From Conus ventricosus (taxonomy: Eukaryota > Mollusca > Gastropoda > Neogastropoda > Conidae), in assembly GCA_018398815.1 (NCBI GenBank), contig CM031600.1, positions 52,975,757 through 53,039,756 of the forward strand: DNA of 64,000 nucleotides, in the 5' to 3' direction. Positions within the stretch are counted from its first letter, which is position 1, and every line of letters starts with the position of its first letter. Positions 1 to 10,735 of this stretch are shown here, piece after piece. The notes under the pieces were generated by a model, which ran no database searches, had not been told where the DNA came from, and was given only the letters and a program-made list of their open reading frames with translations. A program made the translations under genes and the position numbers.

Positions 1-2218
1 GATCTGGGAAAAAAACTGACGGAAATTATGGAAGTGAATACACTGCGTCTTTGTTGGAGAAAGGTGAAACCGTTTTCATCTGCCCATCGAGGGATTTTAT
101 CTACGCAAAGCTGGAGCCTGCGCTGGACACTCGGGTACAGGCTTCCAGTTGCGTAGACAGCGAAATCATCCACAAACAATGAGCAGTCTGAACCCTGCTG
201 AACTGATTTCACAATGTTGTTGATTTTAATACTAAAGAGGGCAGGAGACAGTATGCTCCCTGGGAACACCCAACTCCTGCTCGTGGACATCAGATAGAGT
301 GGTCCCAAACCCCGGGACCTGAAACTGTCGTTCTGCCAAAAAATTTTGAATAAAAAGCGGAAGATGACCTCGAAAACCCAGATCGTGGAGATCATGAAGT
401 ATCCCCGACTTCCAGGTAGTATCGTAGGCTTCTCCAAGTCGAAAAAAATTGCCACAGCATGCTGTTTGTTCAGAAAGGCATTCCGAATGTAGATTCCAGA
501 CGAATCAAATGGTCAACTGTAGACCGATGTTTACGGAAACCACACTGTTCTTTCGCCAAAAGGCCATGGGTTTCGAGTTTCCACATGAGGCCTAGCATTG
601 ACCATTTTTCTCCATCAATTTACAGACACAGCTGGTCAAAGCTATGGGACGGTAGTTAGATGGATTAGAAAGATTTTTTCCCAGGTTTGGGGATGGGAAT
701 AATGAGGGCTTTCCGCCAAGAGGGTGGAAAGCAGCCTGTAGTCCACACATGGTTGTATACCTGTAACAGGATGTTTAGACCTTCTTGCGGAAGATGTTTC
801 AATAGTTGATAATGAATTTCATCTATACCTGGAGAGGAATCGCTGCAAGAAAGTAAGGCAGATTTCAGCTCGTTTAACGTGAAAGGAAGATTGTAGTCTT
901 CCATGTTGTCGGATGAAAAGTTGCGGGGTGATTTTTCTTTTAGGGCTTTGTTTTTGACAAAAGTGGCTGATTTATTAGAAGAGGAGGAATTCTTTTCAAT
1001 GGTTGAAGCAAGCAGATTAGCAACTGCTTTCTTCTCTGTTATTAAAGAATCCGAAAACTTGGTTGGTTCACAGTGGGACAGGTGTTCTTCCTTCCTTTGA
1101 TTTTCTTAATGATGTTCCACACTTTTTTTCTTGAAGTTTTTGATGTCAGCCTGGAGCAGAAGCTTCTCCAGGACCGACGTTTACTGATTTTAAAAGTGTG
1201 TCTTGATTTAGCACGGAGTTTCTGATGGGCTCGAGCGTTGGGACCCGAAGGTCGTTGGTATACCTGACGCTGAGCCCGTTTTCTAACTTTGGAAATTTGT
1301 TGGCATTCTGAATCAAAACCAGGTGTTTTTGGCATTTGAAGTTTATCGGAAGACACTGGAATACAGGCCTTAGCACATTTAATCATAGTGTTAGTCAGTT
1401 GATTCAGGTGGGTCAGGACTCTGAAAAAAATCAGTGTCCTGGAACTCCTAGAAACAGTGGCTGCAAATAGATCCCAGTTTGCTTTCTATAATTTAAATGC
1501 TGAGAGACAGAGACGTGTTGAGTTATTACAGGTTGTAGAAGGACAGGGAAATGGTCACTTCGTGCAGATCGTCATGGACAGACCACTCATAGTCCAGGAC
1601 CAGCGAGGGGTCACAAACCGACAAATCTAAACACGAAAGTGAACCTGTGGAAGAATGGAGGTAAGTTGCAGATCCGTCGTTCAGACAACACAAATCCAAA
1701 TCCGAAAGGACATCCTCAATCAGCAACCTCTGGATGACGAACCGGTACTACCCAAAGAGGGTTGTGACCGTTAAAGTCACCCACAGCAAAAAAGGTCGAG
1801 GAAGTTCCCCTAACAGACTGACAAGGTCCTGACGACAAACCGGGACAGATGGAGGTAGATAAAGAGAACAGATTGTTACAGTCCTGTGAGAGTGACTCTC
1901 GCAGCTACAGCCTGAAGGAGGTAGACAGAGCGACAGGACTATACAACAAAGTTTTGTGAAGAGAAGGGCAACACCGCCCGACAGTCCCAACGTGGATGGT
2001 TGTGCAGGTTTTGAAAGAATATTAAAGCCAGAAAGAGTAAAGGTCTTCTGGCTTTGAATTTGGGTTTCTTGAAGAGCCACGACAGAAGGTTTCATAGATT
2101 GACACAGAAGCTGCAGCTCCTCGAAGTTGGAATTTAGACCACGGATATTCCAATGGAATATTGTATTATCCATGGTGCAGAGGGCGAAAAGGAGAGAGAT
2201 CAGGTCATTCCTCCTCAA
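1..2218 (-). mobile_element. Degraded Jockey/CR1-like LINE (endonuclease + reverse transcriptase)
   Basis: A non-LTR retrotransposon read on the minus strand, running off the left window edge. The 5' part (about 2170 down to 1500) encodes an apurinic-type endonuclease: it opens with FHWNIRGLNSNFEELQLL and has VVALQETQIQ, the usual N-terminal EN block. After a lysine/arginine-rich linker (about 1386-1042) comes the reverse transcriptase. SDSSPGIDEIHYQLLKHLP and WRKALIIPIPKPGKK lie at about 840-670, a DLEKAYDTTWK block follows at about 440, and the catalytic FVDD is at 176-165. Frameshifts split the reading frame into at least five pieces, so the copy looks inactive, although some breaks may be sequence errors. 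RNase H and the 3' end are outside the window. The exact clade (Jockey versus CR1) is inferred from domain order only. Confidence 0.85.
1526..2218 (-). pseudogene. LINE endonuclease domain, frameshifted
   Basis: Minus-strand remnant of the exonuclease-endonuclease-phosphatase domain that nicks target DNA during target-primed reverse transcription. The N-terminal half is open from 2218 to 1748 and contains HWNIRGLNSN, the metal-binding ALQETQ block and a SLYLPPS block. The frame then breaks and the second half (1726-1526) contains LDLSVCDPSLVLDYEWSVHDD, the SDHxPV-like end of the domain with the conserved final His-Asp region degraded. It sits directly upstream of the reverse transcriptase pieces on the same strand. 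Confidence 0.75.
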
Positions 2219-2221
2219 ATC

Positions 2222-3139
2222 GCTCTAAGCTGTAAATTTGTTGCTTAATTTCCTGGACTATCTGCAGACCTGCTGGCGACTTGCCACAGTGAGTGGGTCT
2301 GTAAGGGAGTGAGGTTCTTCCTTTCATCTCACATCACAAACCTGGTTGTAATCACCTAGCCCGCACGGGCATGGAAAGCCCCAGTTCGAGTAGGGAGTGT
2401 CTGCTTTTTAATCTGCCTAGACAGAGTTGTAAGACTGCTGGGCAGTCTGAGGGGTGCGAAATTTTGTCACCACCAGGGCATCACTTTGTTGGAAAGTGGT
2501 GACCTGCTACCACCACAACTGACAGTTTACCTGCAATGTTCTTCCGACACCATTATTCATCCTGATTGGCAGCATACTGACCGGTAGCAACCTGGGGAAC
2601 CTTACTATTACAGCCGAAGCGTAGAAGAAGCTGTCGCGTCTTGCTCCAAACAACCTGTTCCGCTTCAAAATAAAGAGATCTTCTTTTCGCACCGTTTTGA
2701 CTACTTGTATAGCAGATTCTTGAATCCTAAGAAGGAATTTCGGGAAAGGGATGGTCGCACCTCAGTTAGCAACAAATGTCGATCTGCACGGCCCATCATG
2801 GGTTGCTTTGAGCAAATACCACATCACCTCCGGGCCAGACACGTCTGACAATGGCAAACTCTGCACCTGAAGCACTCAACGGAAGACAAAATTACTTAAG
2901 CCTGACATTTCAGGTAGCCGACTTTGATGACCGAGGCAGCACTGTTCAGAATGTCAAAAAGAGTGTTTGGCCACTCTTCTGGCATCCTTCTTTACTGTCA
3001 CCATGGCCACTTCCTCACACGAAGTAACAGTGAATGGTAAATAACAAACAAGTTGGGTAACCCTTTCTCCCATGATAGAATAATTGCAGGCCCATAACTG
3101 CAAAAGAATGCTGCTTACGACGCCAAATCACCCAGCAGA
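2222..3139. other. No recognisable gene; possible LINE 5' region
   Basis: This stretch lies upstream of the endonuclease of the minus-strand LINE, where an ORF1 or 5' UTR would be expected. The minus strand has one 61-codon open stretch (2692-2507) without a recognisable motif or zinc knuckle. Nothing else could be assigned. Confidence 0.4.
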
Positions 3140-3140
3140 A

Positions 3141-3332
3141 ATGACGACACAGAGCACACAGAACAAACAAGGAAACATTCCCAAATGCCCCATCTCCATT
3201 TGGAGTGGAACACTGCCATATTGTCAGGATCCTTAATTCTTTTTTTTTTTTTTTTTTAAATGGAGAGCATAGAGCTACTTATACCTCCACTGCTGGTTCT
3301 CCTTGTTTGTTCTGTGTGCTCTGTGTTGTCAT
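3141..3332. repeat. Inverted repeat flanking a poly(T) tract
   Basis: Two 33 bp arms (3141-3173 and 3300-3332) are reverse complements with one mismatch. The core is ACAGAGCACACAGAACAAAC on the left and its complement on the right. The 126 bp between them hold an 18 bp T run at about 3240-3257. This could be a small foldback element or two head-to-head copies of a short dispersed repeat. Confidence 0.7.
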
Positions 3333-4400
3333 TACCGCTAGTGTTGGTCATATGATTGTTTGCAGTATGCCGTGCAAATTTTCATCATGAGCAAGAGTTA
3401 CCATTGCCTCATTTCTGATAGGGATGAGAGCATTACAGAGGAACTTGTTTGCTTATAGCCAGTTGCACCCATAGGGCCATATCAGGGCTGTCACAGTAAG
3501 AGCATCAGTCATTCAAAAAAAAAAAAAAAATCACACAACACTTTAATACTTCAATGACACACATTACGGAAATTTTGTTAACTCTCGAAAATTTTTGATC
3601 AGATGAAAATGTGAATTTCTTATCAGAAATCCAAGATCACACAGGTGGGTCCATCTCTGATAAAGTGTTCAGAGTCGCTGTAAATGTTTATGTCTCACAT
3701 CGTGCAAAGTCCCAACACGCAAAAAAAATACTACACTTGATGACATTACTGAATCACCATGCCAGGATTTTCCTTTTAAAAGATACGAAATTTTGTGTGA
3801 AAAAGTTGATTTCCTTGCGCAAACGCAAAGACTGTTTCTTCTTTACGGCCATCCCTGGAAATGGTAAAACTTTTCAGGTTGGTATGGTGTTTAGACATGT
3901 TTGTAATCCTTCACGTGATAGTTTCCCAATTCCTTACTTGCCCAAGTTTCTTTTGAAAAGAAAGCCTGGAGCTTTGTGGATCTTCAAAATCAGTGAGAGG
4001 GATAGACAATCAGCGCAACTCTTTCTTTGTGGCACTCTTGGCAAGTTGATCAACCAGCTCTTTGCCTCGAATGCCAGCATGGCTGAGAACCCAAGCAAAG
4101 GCCATGTTGTATCCATCTGATTTCAGAGAGGTGTACAGACGAATGATGTCAGCAGCTGAGGGTTCTTGAGGTTATGGCTGGCAATGGCCTCCAAAGCAGA
4201 AAGGGAGTCCAACAAAACGAGGAAATCTTTGTTTTGATTTAGAGGCCATTTCAAGAACCAGGACAAAGGCTATCAATCAAAAGTGTCAGTGGGAATGTGT
4301 TTAGAACATCTCTTAGAAGGACCTGTTGCATAAAACACAGCAGAGGCAACCCCCTCATCGGATTTGGAACCATCGGTGAAAATTCTTCTGAAGGATGGAA
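3241..4400 (-). mobile_element. LINE 3' fragment with RNase H domain and poly(A) tail
   Basis: Minus-strand remnant of the C-terminal end of a Jockey-like LINE. The RNase HI domain begins with IFTDGSKSDEGVASAVFYAT (about 4370-4310, first catalytic Asp in TDGS). It continues with FLVLLDSLSALEAIASHN (about 4235-4180, the DS-A block) and ends with FAWVLSHAGIRGKELVDQLA (about 4110-4050, the H-x-GI-GNE-AD-like block). The frame shifts between these blocks. A T run at 3240-3257 would be the poly(A) tail on this strand. It is a different copy from the LINE at 1-2218, because its 3' end lies to the right of that element's 5' end. A 169-codon plus-strand open frame over it (3611-4120) is antisense and not considered real. 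Confidence 0.7.
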
Positions 4401-4446
4401 ACTTCAAACACAGTTCGGCGAAAAACGACTTGTAAAATTTCAGAAG

Positions 4447-4594
4447 TATAAAGACTTTCAATAACAAAGACAGATTAACAGGCAACAACAGTATAAACAG
4501 ATAACAGAATGCTATATTGTGACAACAGAAAAAAAGTAAAAAGACTTTCATAACAAAGATTAACAGGCAACAACGGTATTAACAGATAACAGAA
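4447..4594. repeat. Short tandem repeat (2 units) split by the DIRS-like insertion
   Basis: Two units of about 75 bp share AAAGACTTTCA, ACAAAGATTAACAGGCAACA and GATAACAGAA. A third unit with the same blocks resumes immediately right of the DIRS-like element, at 6176-6262. The array was therefore continuous before the insertion and gives the pre-insertion target sequence. Confidence 0.75.
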
Positions 4595-4624
4595 ATGGGG
4601 AGTTTGTATTATACTCCCTGTTTG

Positions 4625-4795
4625 GCTAGTATACTTACCATGTCAGACCATAGCATTCCACGGCAGTTAGTTAGCTCTGCAGGCCAATATTTTTTTGTGG
4701 CTAATGCAGTAATAAGACCATCACGTGATTTCCACACTACTTCCACCAGGGAAGAAACCGGTGTAAACTTCCTGTTCCTCATTCAACGAGGCCTA
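4625..4795. repeat. DIRS terminal inverted repeat (right end of the element)
   Basis: Pairs with about 6010-6175 at roughly 93% by eye. Matching blocks include AGACCATAGCATTCCACGGC, AGTTAGTTAGCTCTGCAGGCC and AAACTTCCTGTTCCTCATTC on this side. The outermost about 25 bp (4598-4622) have no partner in the other repeat, and DIRS1 ends show a similar one-sided extension. Confidence 0.85.
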
Positions 4796-4853
4796 TGCGC
4801 AAGGTAACCCCGAGAACCATAGCGCTAGCTGGGAAGTTAGGGTGGGCATTAGA

Positions 4854-4944
4854 GTCTGACATGGTAAGTATACTAGCCAAACAGGGAGTATAATACAAAC
4901 TCCCCATTTTGGCGTCATATACTTTACCATGTCAGACCATAGCA
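4854..4944. repeat. DIRS internal complementary region (ICR)
   Basis: Bases 4854-4907 are the exact complement of the left edge (4595-4647), and 4905-4944 are the complement of the right edge (about 6139-6178) with one mismatch. The two halves are fused through a single CAT at 4905-4907. In the DIRS1 model this region templates the joining of the two ends into a circular intermediate. Confidence 0.85.
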
Positions 4945-5019
4945 GAATTCAAAGGAATCGGAGGAGGGCTTAGTGCCCTAATGGTTCTTGGGGTTAGCAG
5001 AGGAATAGATATGGCTGCG

Positions 5020-5247
5020 TTAGCCGCAAAAGAAGTCCCAAGAACCATCAGCCCTGGTTATGCGGACACCCCTAAAATAAAGGCTTATGAAGGGATTTTC
5101 CGGATGCCAGTAGGCTGCCTCGAGGATGTGGTGCAAGAGGACAGAGCGCTGAATCGCTGTGGAAGTGGCCAGCGCCCTGCCCTCATGGGCCCGGGGAGAT
5201 AAGACGGGGAGATCCTTATACGCCTGGGCGTAGGCCGATCTGCCCAT
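5020..5247 (-). pseudogene. Tyrosine recombinase C-terminus (DIRS-type), truncated
   Basis: The 75-codon minus-strand frame contains the C-terminal catalytic blocks of a tyrosine recombinase. SPRAHEGRALATSTAIQRSV carries the H-x-x-R pair, and YWHPENPFISLYFRGV carries the nucleophilic tyrosine in the ISLYFR context typical of animal DIRS/Ngaro recombinases. The N-terminal two thirds, including the first catalytic arginine, are missing. It ends about 75 bp before the internal complementary region. In an intact element this enzyme would integrate the circular DNA copy. Assignment rests on motif recognition, not alignment. Confidence 0.75.
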
Positions 5248-6009
5248 CTTGGAAGCATCTAGAGAGGACTGGGAGGAGCGCCTGGGGCGCGGGTTCCCAG
5301 TAGCCCCGAATGGAGCCAGCTGAGAGCCTAACGAAGAAGATAGGAGAGATAGGAACTACCTATCTGAAAATTGGAAGGCCAGATGGAGGAAAAGAGATGA
5401 GCCCAGAAGGCCATCTCTCCCCTTGGAAAAGGGCTCACCCAGTGACCCTGTGGGGGATTGGGAATGGAGGGAAGGCGTATGTTATGAGGCCAGACCAGGG
5501 AGGGTGAGCGACTCTGGGCCTGAACACTGTTCTCCACTGGGCTGAGGGTTAGCCTGCTGAGGGTCCCTTCACTCAGTCAGGAGGAGGAACCCCGCTATGT
5601 GTGTCGCGCAGAGGGTGAATCCCCGCACGGCAACAGTGGAGAGGGGCCTCTATTCGGGGGGGGGGGGGGGGGGGGGATGGCTGAGGGAGCGAGCCCCTTC
5701 CCCCACCCCTTTTTTGTTGTTGTTGTTGTTGACACAACAAGGCACCAAAGTGTTGTCTGTGGGTAAGTCGGTGCGAGACTTGGAGCTGGAAGCAGGGGAA
5801 AGGAGGGAGAGGCTGAGGGAGCGAGCCCCCTTCCCCCACCCCTTCTGTTGACCCATCCATAAGCCTCACACGGCAATGGTACCCATGGTCGAACGTAAGC
5901 CACAACAGAGCAAGTAAAGAAGGCAAGCACACAAGCAATCTCTACAAAAAAACAGAAGTACAGGCGAGACAGAGCAAAAACCTGTCCTTGTTAGGCAGGA
6001 GGCCGAGGT

Positions 6010-6178
6010 TGAATGAGGAACAGGAAGTTTACACCGGTTTCTTCCCTGGCGGAAGTAGTGTGGACGTCACGTGATGGTCTTATTACTGCATAAGCCACAA
6101 AAAATCTCGGCCTGCAGAGCTAACTAACTGCCGTGGAATGCTATGGTCTGACATGGTAAAGTATATGACACCAAAATG
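6010..6178. repeat. DIRS terminal inverted repeat (left end of the element)
   Basis: Reverse-complement partner of 4625-4795. It ends with TATATGACACCAAAATG at the insertion site, after which the interrupted short tandem repeat resumes. Confidence 0.85.
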
Positions 6179-6262
6179 CTATGTTGTGACCACAGAAAAA
6201 AGTAAACAGACTTTTTCAATAACAAAGATTAACAGGCAACACAAGTGTTAACAGTTTCAGAT

Positions 6263-7778
6263 CACAGAAAAAAGTGCCAATGAAAATTTTAAAAAAAAGA
6301 TCTTAAAGAGAATTATCAGAAGATAAGGATGCGATTTACACATATAGATAGTCTCTTCACATATGTTTTGAGACATCTGCAGATTTCCAATGTCATAAAA
6401 GTTTGCATGGAGGCTGTTTTGGAGAATTTTTCAGTTTAGGTAATGTGTAATATGCAATTTTCCCATCTTACACCAGAACCAATGATGACAACATAAACCA
6501 AATCTGCCTAGATCTCAATTTTAATCATTTAAGTTACCTGCCTTCATTTTTTGTACTCGTACAGAACAGGGTGGAGGAAAGGCTGGATGGGGGCAGAGGG
6601 GAGTCACAACTGTGACATAGTAAATATTTTTGTTCCGTTTCTTCTTTTCCACAGAAATGTGTTTTTTTCATAAACATTTTAATGAATTAAATTTATTAAC
6701 AGCTATTGACAATACACTTGGGAACACAGGAGAGACATATAGACAGAAGGGAAGGAATTATGTGCAGAAAAGTGACAAACATCAAATGAACAGATAAAAA
6801 TGTCCATGTTACAATCATATCTTGTTAGTCAAAGACACCATGCATATTTGTTCTGTATCTTTAAATAATGTATAAAGATCAGGTTATATCAATTTCATGT
6901 CCATCTACAAACAAATACAACTTGAAAAATGAAACTAGAATAACTTTGCATCTCGGGTGAGCATTGGTCAATGAACACCCCAGAAAAAACTCCTCCAGCC
7001 TCATGGGTTGTCAACTGTCAGAGGTTCACCATGTCTGGGCACAGCACGATGAAGGGCATAGCCCATCCCTTTCCTTCAGCCACCTAGCCTCCTCTGACCT
7101 GACTCAGGTACCCATTTACTATTGGGTGGACAGACGTTTCAAGCAGTAAAACACTAACCACACCAGTGGTGACAACTCATCTTCATCAGCTCTGGAGGCA
7201 GCGCTCTAACCATGTCATTACAGATCCTCTGGCATTTTCATAGAAAAAAAGAAACATGCAGGATGATCATTAAAGGCAGACATAAAAAACAAACCCCTCT
7301 TATTTAAAAACATAACAGCATGAATTTCAAAATGCCATAAATGTTTAAAATTTCTGTATATAATCAACTCTAGGGATAGCAAGGTTGTATCATCCCTCTG
7401 CCCTGTTATGCTTGGCTACTGGCCAGGCCCTAAGGTGGTCCTTTAACATGACTTGTCTTAGCCCCTTCAACCAAGGTCACTCGATAATAATTGGGAGTTA
7501 CCTGATTAACATAAACACAAACCCTGAATGAATGAAGATTAAGCGATTGCTCATTCATTTTCGCTGTCCTGAGTGCTTTGTATCTTGCCTAAGCTAAGAG
7601 ATCGAAACGTGTCACGTTTTGTCTTGTGATTCGTTTGTCTACGTTTTCTTGGCAGTTTGCCATTGACTTCATTTAAAATTTGTGAACATAAACACAACGA
7701 GGTTCTGGAATACCCCGCTACTGAGCACACAGACACATGCACACACAGTTCACAAGTCAAATACATGCATGTACATAC
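6263..7778. other. UCKL1 intron or downstream sequence, no exon found
   Basis: No part of the expected remaining UCKL1 phosphoribosyltransferase domain could be found here on the minus strand. A minus-strand open stretch continues past the exon at 7779 to 7551 but lies behind a consensus donor and ends at a TGA, so it is read as intron. At about 7215-6985 the minus strand has a tRNA-like A box (TGGTTAGAGCGCTGC) followed by AAATGGGTACCTG, suggesting a decayed tRNA-derived SINE. The minus-strand AATAAA at about 6697-6702 is a possible poly(A) signal but has no coding context. Confidence 0.4.
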
Positions 7779-7872
7779 CTTGAAAGGCAACAATGACATG
7801 GCACACTCAAACAGCAGGCGCATCAGTCTTTTGGAGTAAAAGATGAATTCGTCTCTATTTGTTTCTTGATTT
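7779..7872 (-). CDS. UCKL1: UCKL1 exon 8 (start of UPRT-like domain), last one visible
   Basis: Encodes [20 protein letters not shown] and [11 protein letters not shown], the first helix of the uracil phosphoribosyltransferase-like domain, ending in phase 0 at donor AAG|GTATGT. No downstream exon was found in the 7.8 kb to the window edge, which is largely transposon sequence. Confidence 0.93.
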
Positions 7873-8390
7873 CTGAAGAAAAAAAAAGAAGCAAATATTA
7901 CTACGAAAAAGCTTGAAAACCGGTATCTTGACAACACTTTTGCATTTTCATATAATGTGACAAATAAAATAACCACACAATTCTTTGTGTCCGTGTGAAT
8001 ATGCGCAATGTTGAAATTTCATCTCCAATCATGAATATAAAGGCGGGAACAGTTTCAAATGTAAACTAACTGTAACCACTCTGAGAAGTGGAGAATTGGA
8101 TTACTGTCTATGTGAGCGAAGAATTCACTACAACCTATACATGAACATAATTCATCCATTCATCAATACAACCTATTAGAACTGGGCAATTTGCACAGAA
8201 TCAAAACAGTAATATCTCAATTTTCAAAGTAAGACAGTCAAAAGTCAAATAAATAATTAAACAAGAAAAAAAAATCATTAAGATTCATAGCACATCAAAG
8301 ACAACATGTTTTGGGCGATGCCATCAGCTCTAAAACAAAATAAAAATAAATAAAAAACATTGACAAGTATTCAATATTCTCATTTCTTAC

Positions 8391-8509
8391 CTGATAAATG
8401 TATGAATACCATGAACTTGAGGTGTTTTCTCTAGAACATGCAAAGAATCTGGTATGGGTGCATCTTTGTACTCAAAGTTGGCCAGCTTGTTACGCAGCTT
8501 GAACCCTCT
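8391..8509 (-). CDS. UCKL1: UCKL1 exon 7 (inter-domain linker)
   Basis: A 119 nt exon encoding RGFKLRNKLANF, then LHVLEKTPQVHGIHTFI and a split Arg codon. The TPQVxGxHT block is the conserved linker between the kinase and phosphoribosyltransferase-like domains. Its end phase matches the start of the next exon. Confidence 0.93.
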
Positions 8510-9322
8510 CTGCAGTGACGGACAGACCACATGTCAAGTCATATGTACATGTATAATCAAAATGTCAAGATTAAAATTCAAAACCAAGAGCAGTCCTCAC
8601 ACTATAAGACTATCACAAGACTGGAAACAATGATGATTTTGTAATGGCAAAGTTACACCACAATAAACATGAAAAATCCTGTTTGGGATTCAAAATCAAA
8701 ATTAACATGTATGACATGTAGTAGTTTAACTAAGTCTTGCATACTTCTGACGCACAGTGATGAATCAGAACATAACACATCCAAATAAACAATCAGCAGA
8801 ATACAAAATCTCATTTTTCTTTTCTTCTGCTTCAAATATGCTTTTGGTGAGTAACTCAACTAGGTCCAGAGAGTCCTGGGAATCATTTGAGGCCCTCTAC
8901 ATTCACTCTATCATACATATGCACACATGTGTGCAGACACACACGCACAAACACACCTTACTGCTTAATCCACTATTGTCTGGAATACATTTTCACCGGG
9001 TCTCTGGCAGAATTAAAACTGTATCAATGCAAAATCAAACAAGAATATTTTTTGTCATCTAAAAAAAAAAAAAGAAGAAAAGAAGGTCATAGGGGAAATA
9101 AAAGAACTGGTAATAAACACGATGGTAACAGAGCACGCTGAAATGAAAAATGATTGCATCAACTGAACTGCCAAATTTACATCTATCTACGTAAAGATGA
9201 TGATAGTTTCTTTGCTCTTTTTCACAAGACTCAATCAATAATCCAACCCTGAAAACATGCTTCACCTAGTTTTCCCTTTCTTCCTTATTTTCCCTCTTGA
9301 GTAACATTTGTGTGTCACAATG

Positions 9323-9323
<1 letters not shown>

Positions 9324-9386
<63 letters not shown>

Positions 9387-9390
9387 TGAT
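9324..9390. repeat. (GT)n microsatellite
   Basis: About 33 nearly uninterrupted GT units in UCKL1 intron 6, followed by a short GA-rich stretch. Confidence 0.95.
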
Positions 9391-10364
9391 GTGAGTGAGA
9401 GAGAGACAGAGAAGAATAGCAAGGTATCGATTTGATGACAAGAATTACAAACTACTCCAAAACTGAAAACAAAATTAGCAGGTCTGGTCGTCAGAGAGAG
9501 AGAGAGAGAGTGAAAGATTTGACACTCCCAATTCCTCCTTCCCCCCTTCAAATTCATATAATTAACAGCTTCTAACATTATTATAAATTCCTTACTTTGC
9601 AAAGTACTGTTTCAGGAGTCTTCCAATAGTCTTACATGATTACTGTCTGACATAGCATGCTTGACTGGCACACATTTGTGCTTTGAACAGAACAGCTGAA
9701 TATGACAAAATCAAGTTTATAGAAAACAGAGTATGCAAGACTGGGCTGTCGCAGCTTTCGAATCTGATTACTATCCTCAAAAATACATTTTTTTCTCATT
9801 CAGTTGTCTTCCCTAGGGCAGCCTGAGATTAATCCATTCTGAGTTCCATTTGTAAGGATTTGGGCTTTTGTCAAAATCTGTGCCCAAGCCAACAGTGTCT
9901 GACAGCTGAATTGGCATTACTACAATTAAGAAATATATGGTTAAAGCGAAACAGGAGAATTGGAAGGTGCATCAAACAATTTGACAATCTATGTTCATTG
10001 TAATTTCAGCGAAGCACTTGGTCAAACTTAGTCATACCACAAAATCGACTGGGTTACATGCAACTTCCATGCATGGATCTATTATGTAGAAATGAAGCTA
10101 GCTGATTATTACCAAAAAGCAGCAGCAGCATCAAAAATAAATCCTATTTCACTCAAGTATGAATTCTGCCTTGCAATCAATGTAATGAAAATCAAGCACA
10201 ACTTCTTGGATTCACTAAAGAAGAACAAAACTCGAACAACATACACATACATTTCCATACTGGCATCTGAAAAAAAGCAATAAAATATGATATATTTGGA
10301 GGATAGTGCTGAAAACAGGAGACATGATGCCCACATAAAAGATACCAAAATGCTGACCACTTAC

Positions 10365-10735
<371 letters not shown>

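Larger units (their letters stand above)
4595..6178 (-). mobile_element. DIRS1-type retrotransposon, internal deletion derivative
   Basis: Three independent signs identify a tyrosine-recombinase retrotransposon. First, inverted terminal repeats of about 165 bp (4625-4795 and about 6010-6175) flank the unit. Second, an internal complementary region (4854-4944) carries the complement of the left edge joined directly to the complement of the right edge, which is the hallmark of DIRS1-type elements. Third, the minus strand carries the C-terminus of a tyrosine recombinase next to that region, as in animal DIRS elements. Each edge shows the trinucleotide ATG (4595-4597 and 6176-6178), and the internal region has one CAT at the junction. 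Reverse transcriptase, RNase H and methyltransferase domains are absent, so 1.58 kb is far below a full-length element and the copy is non-autonomous. Internal direct repeats (5676-5715, 5811-5848) and a G homopolymer (about 5659-5676) also occur. Confidence 0.85.

Noticed and set aside
3611..4120. 169-codon plus-strand open frame containing PGNGKTFQVG, resembling a nucleotide-binding loop
   Set aside because: Its second half is exactly antisense to the RNase H domain of a minus-strand LINE and no other family motif is present.
5573..5938. Overlapping proline/glutamine-rich open frames
   Set aside because: They arise from direct repeats and G/T homopolymers inside the DIRS-like element; no gag motif is visible.
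7551..7778. Extension of the UCKL1 exon frame to a TGA, giving a basic tail ([20 protein letters not shown])
   Set aside because: A consensus donor precedes it, the family continues with a phosphoribosyltransferase domain, and no splice or poly(A) evidence supports termination here.
9300..9400. Regular short repeats considered as a CRISPR array (also other microsatellite clusters)
   Set aside because: All are simple microsatellites or contiguous tandem repeats without unique spacers, in an animal-type genome.
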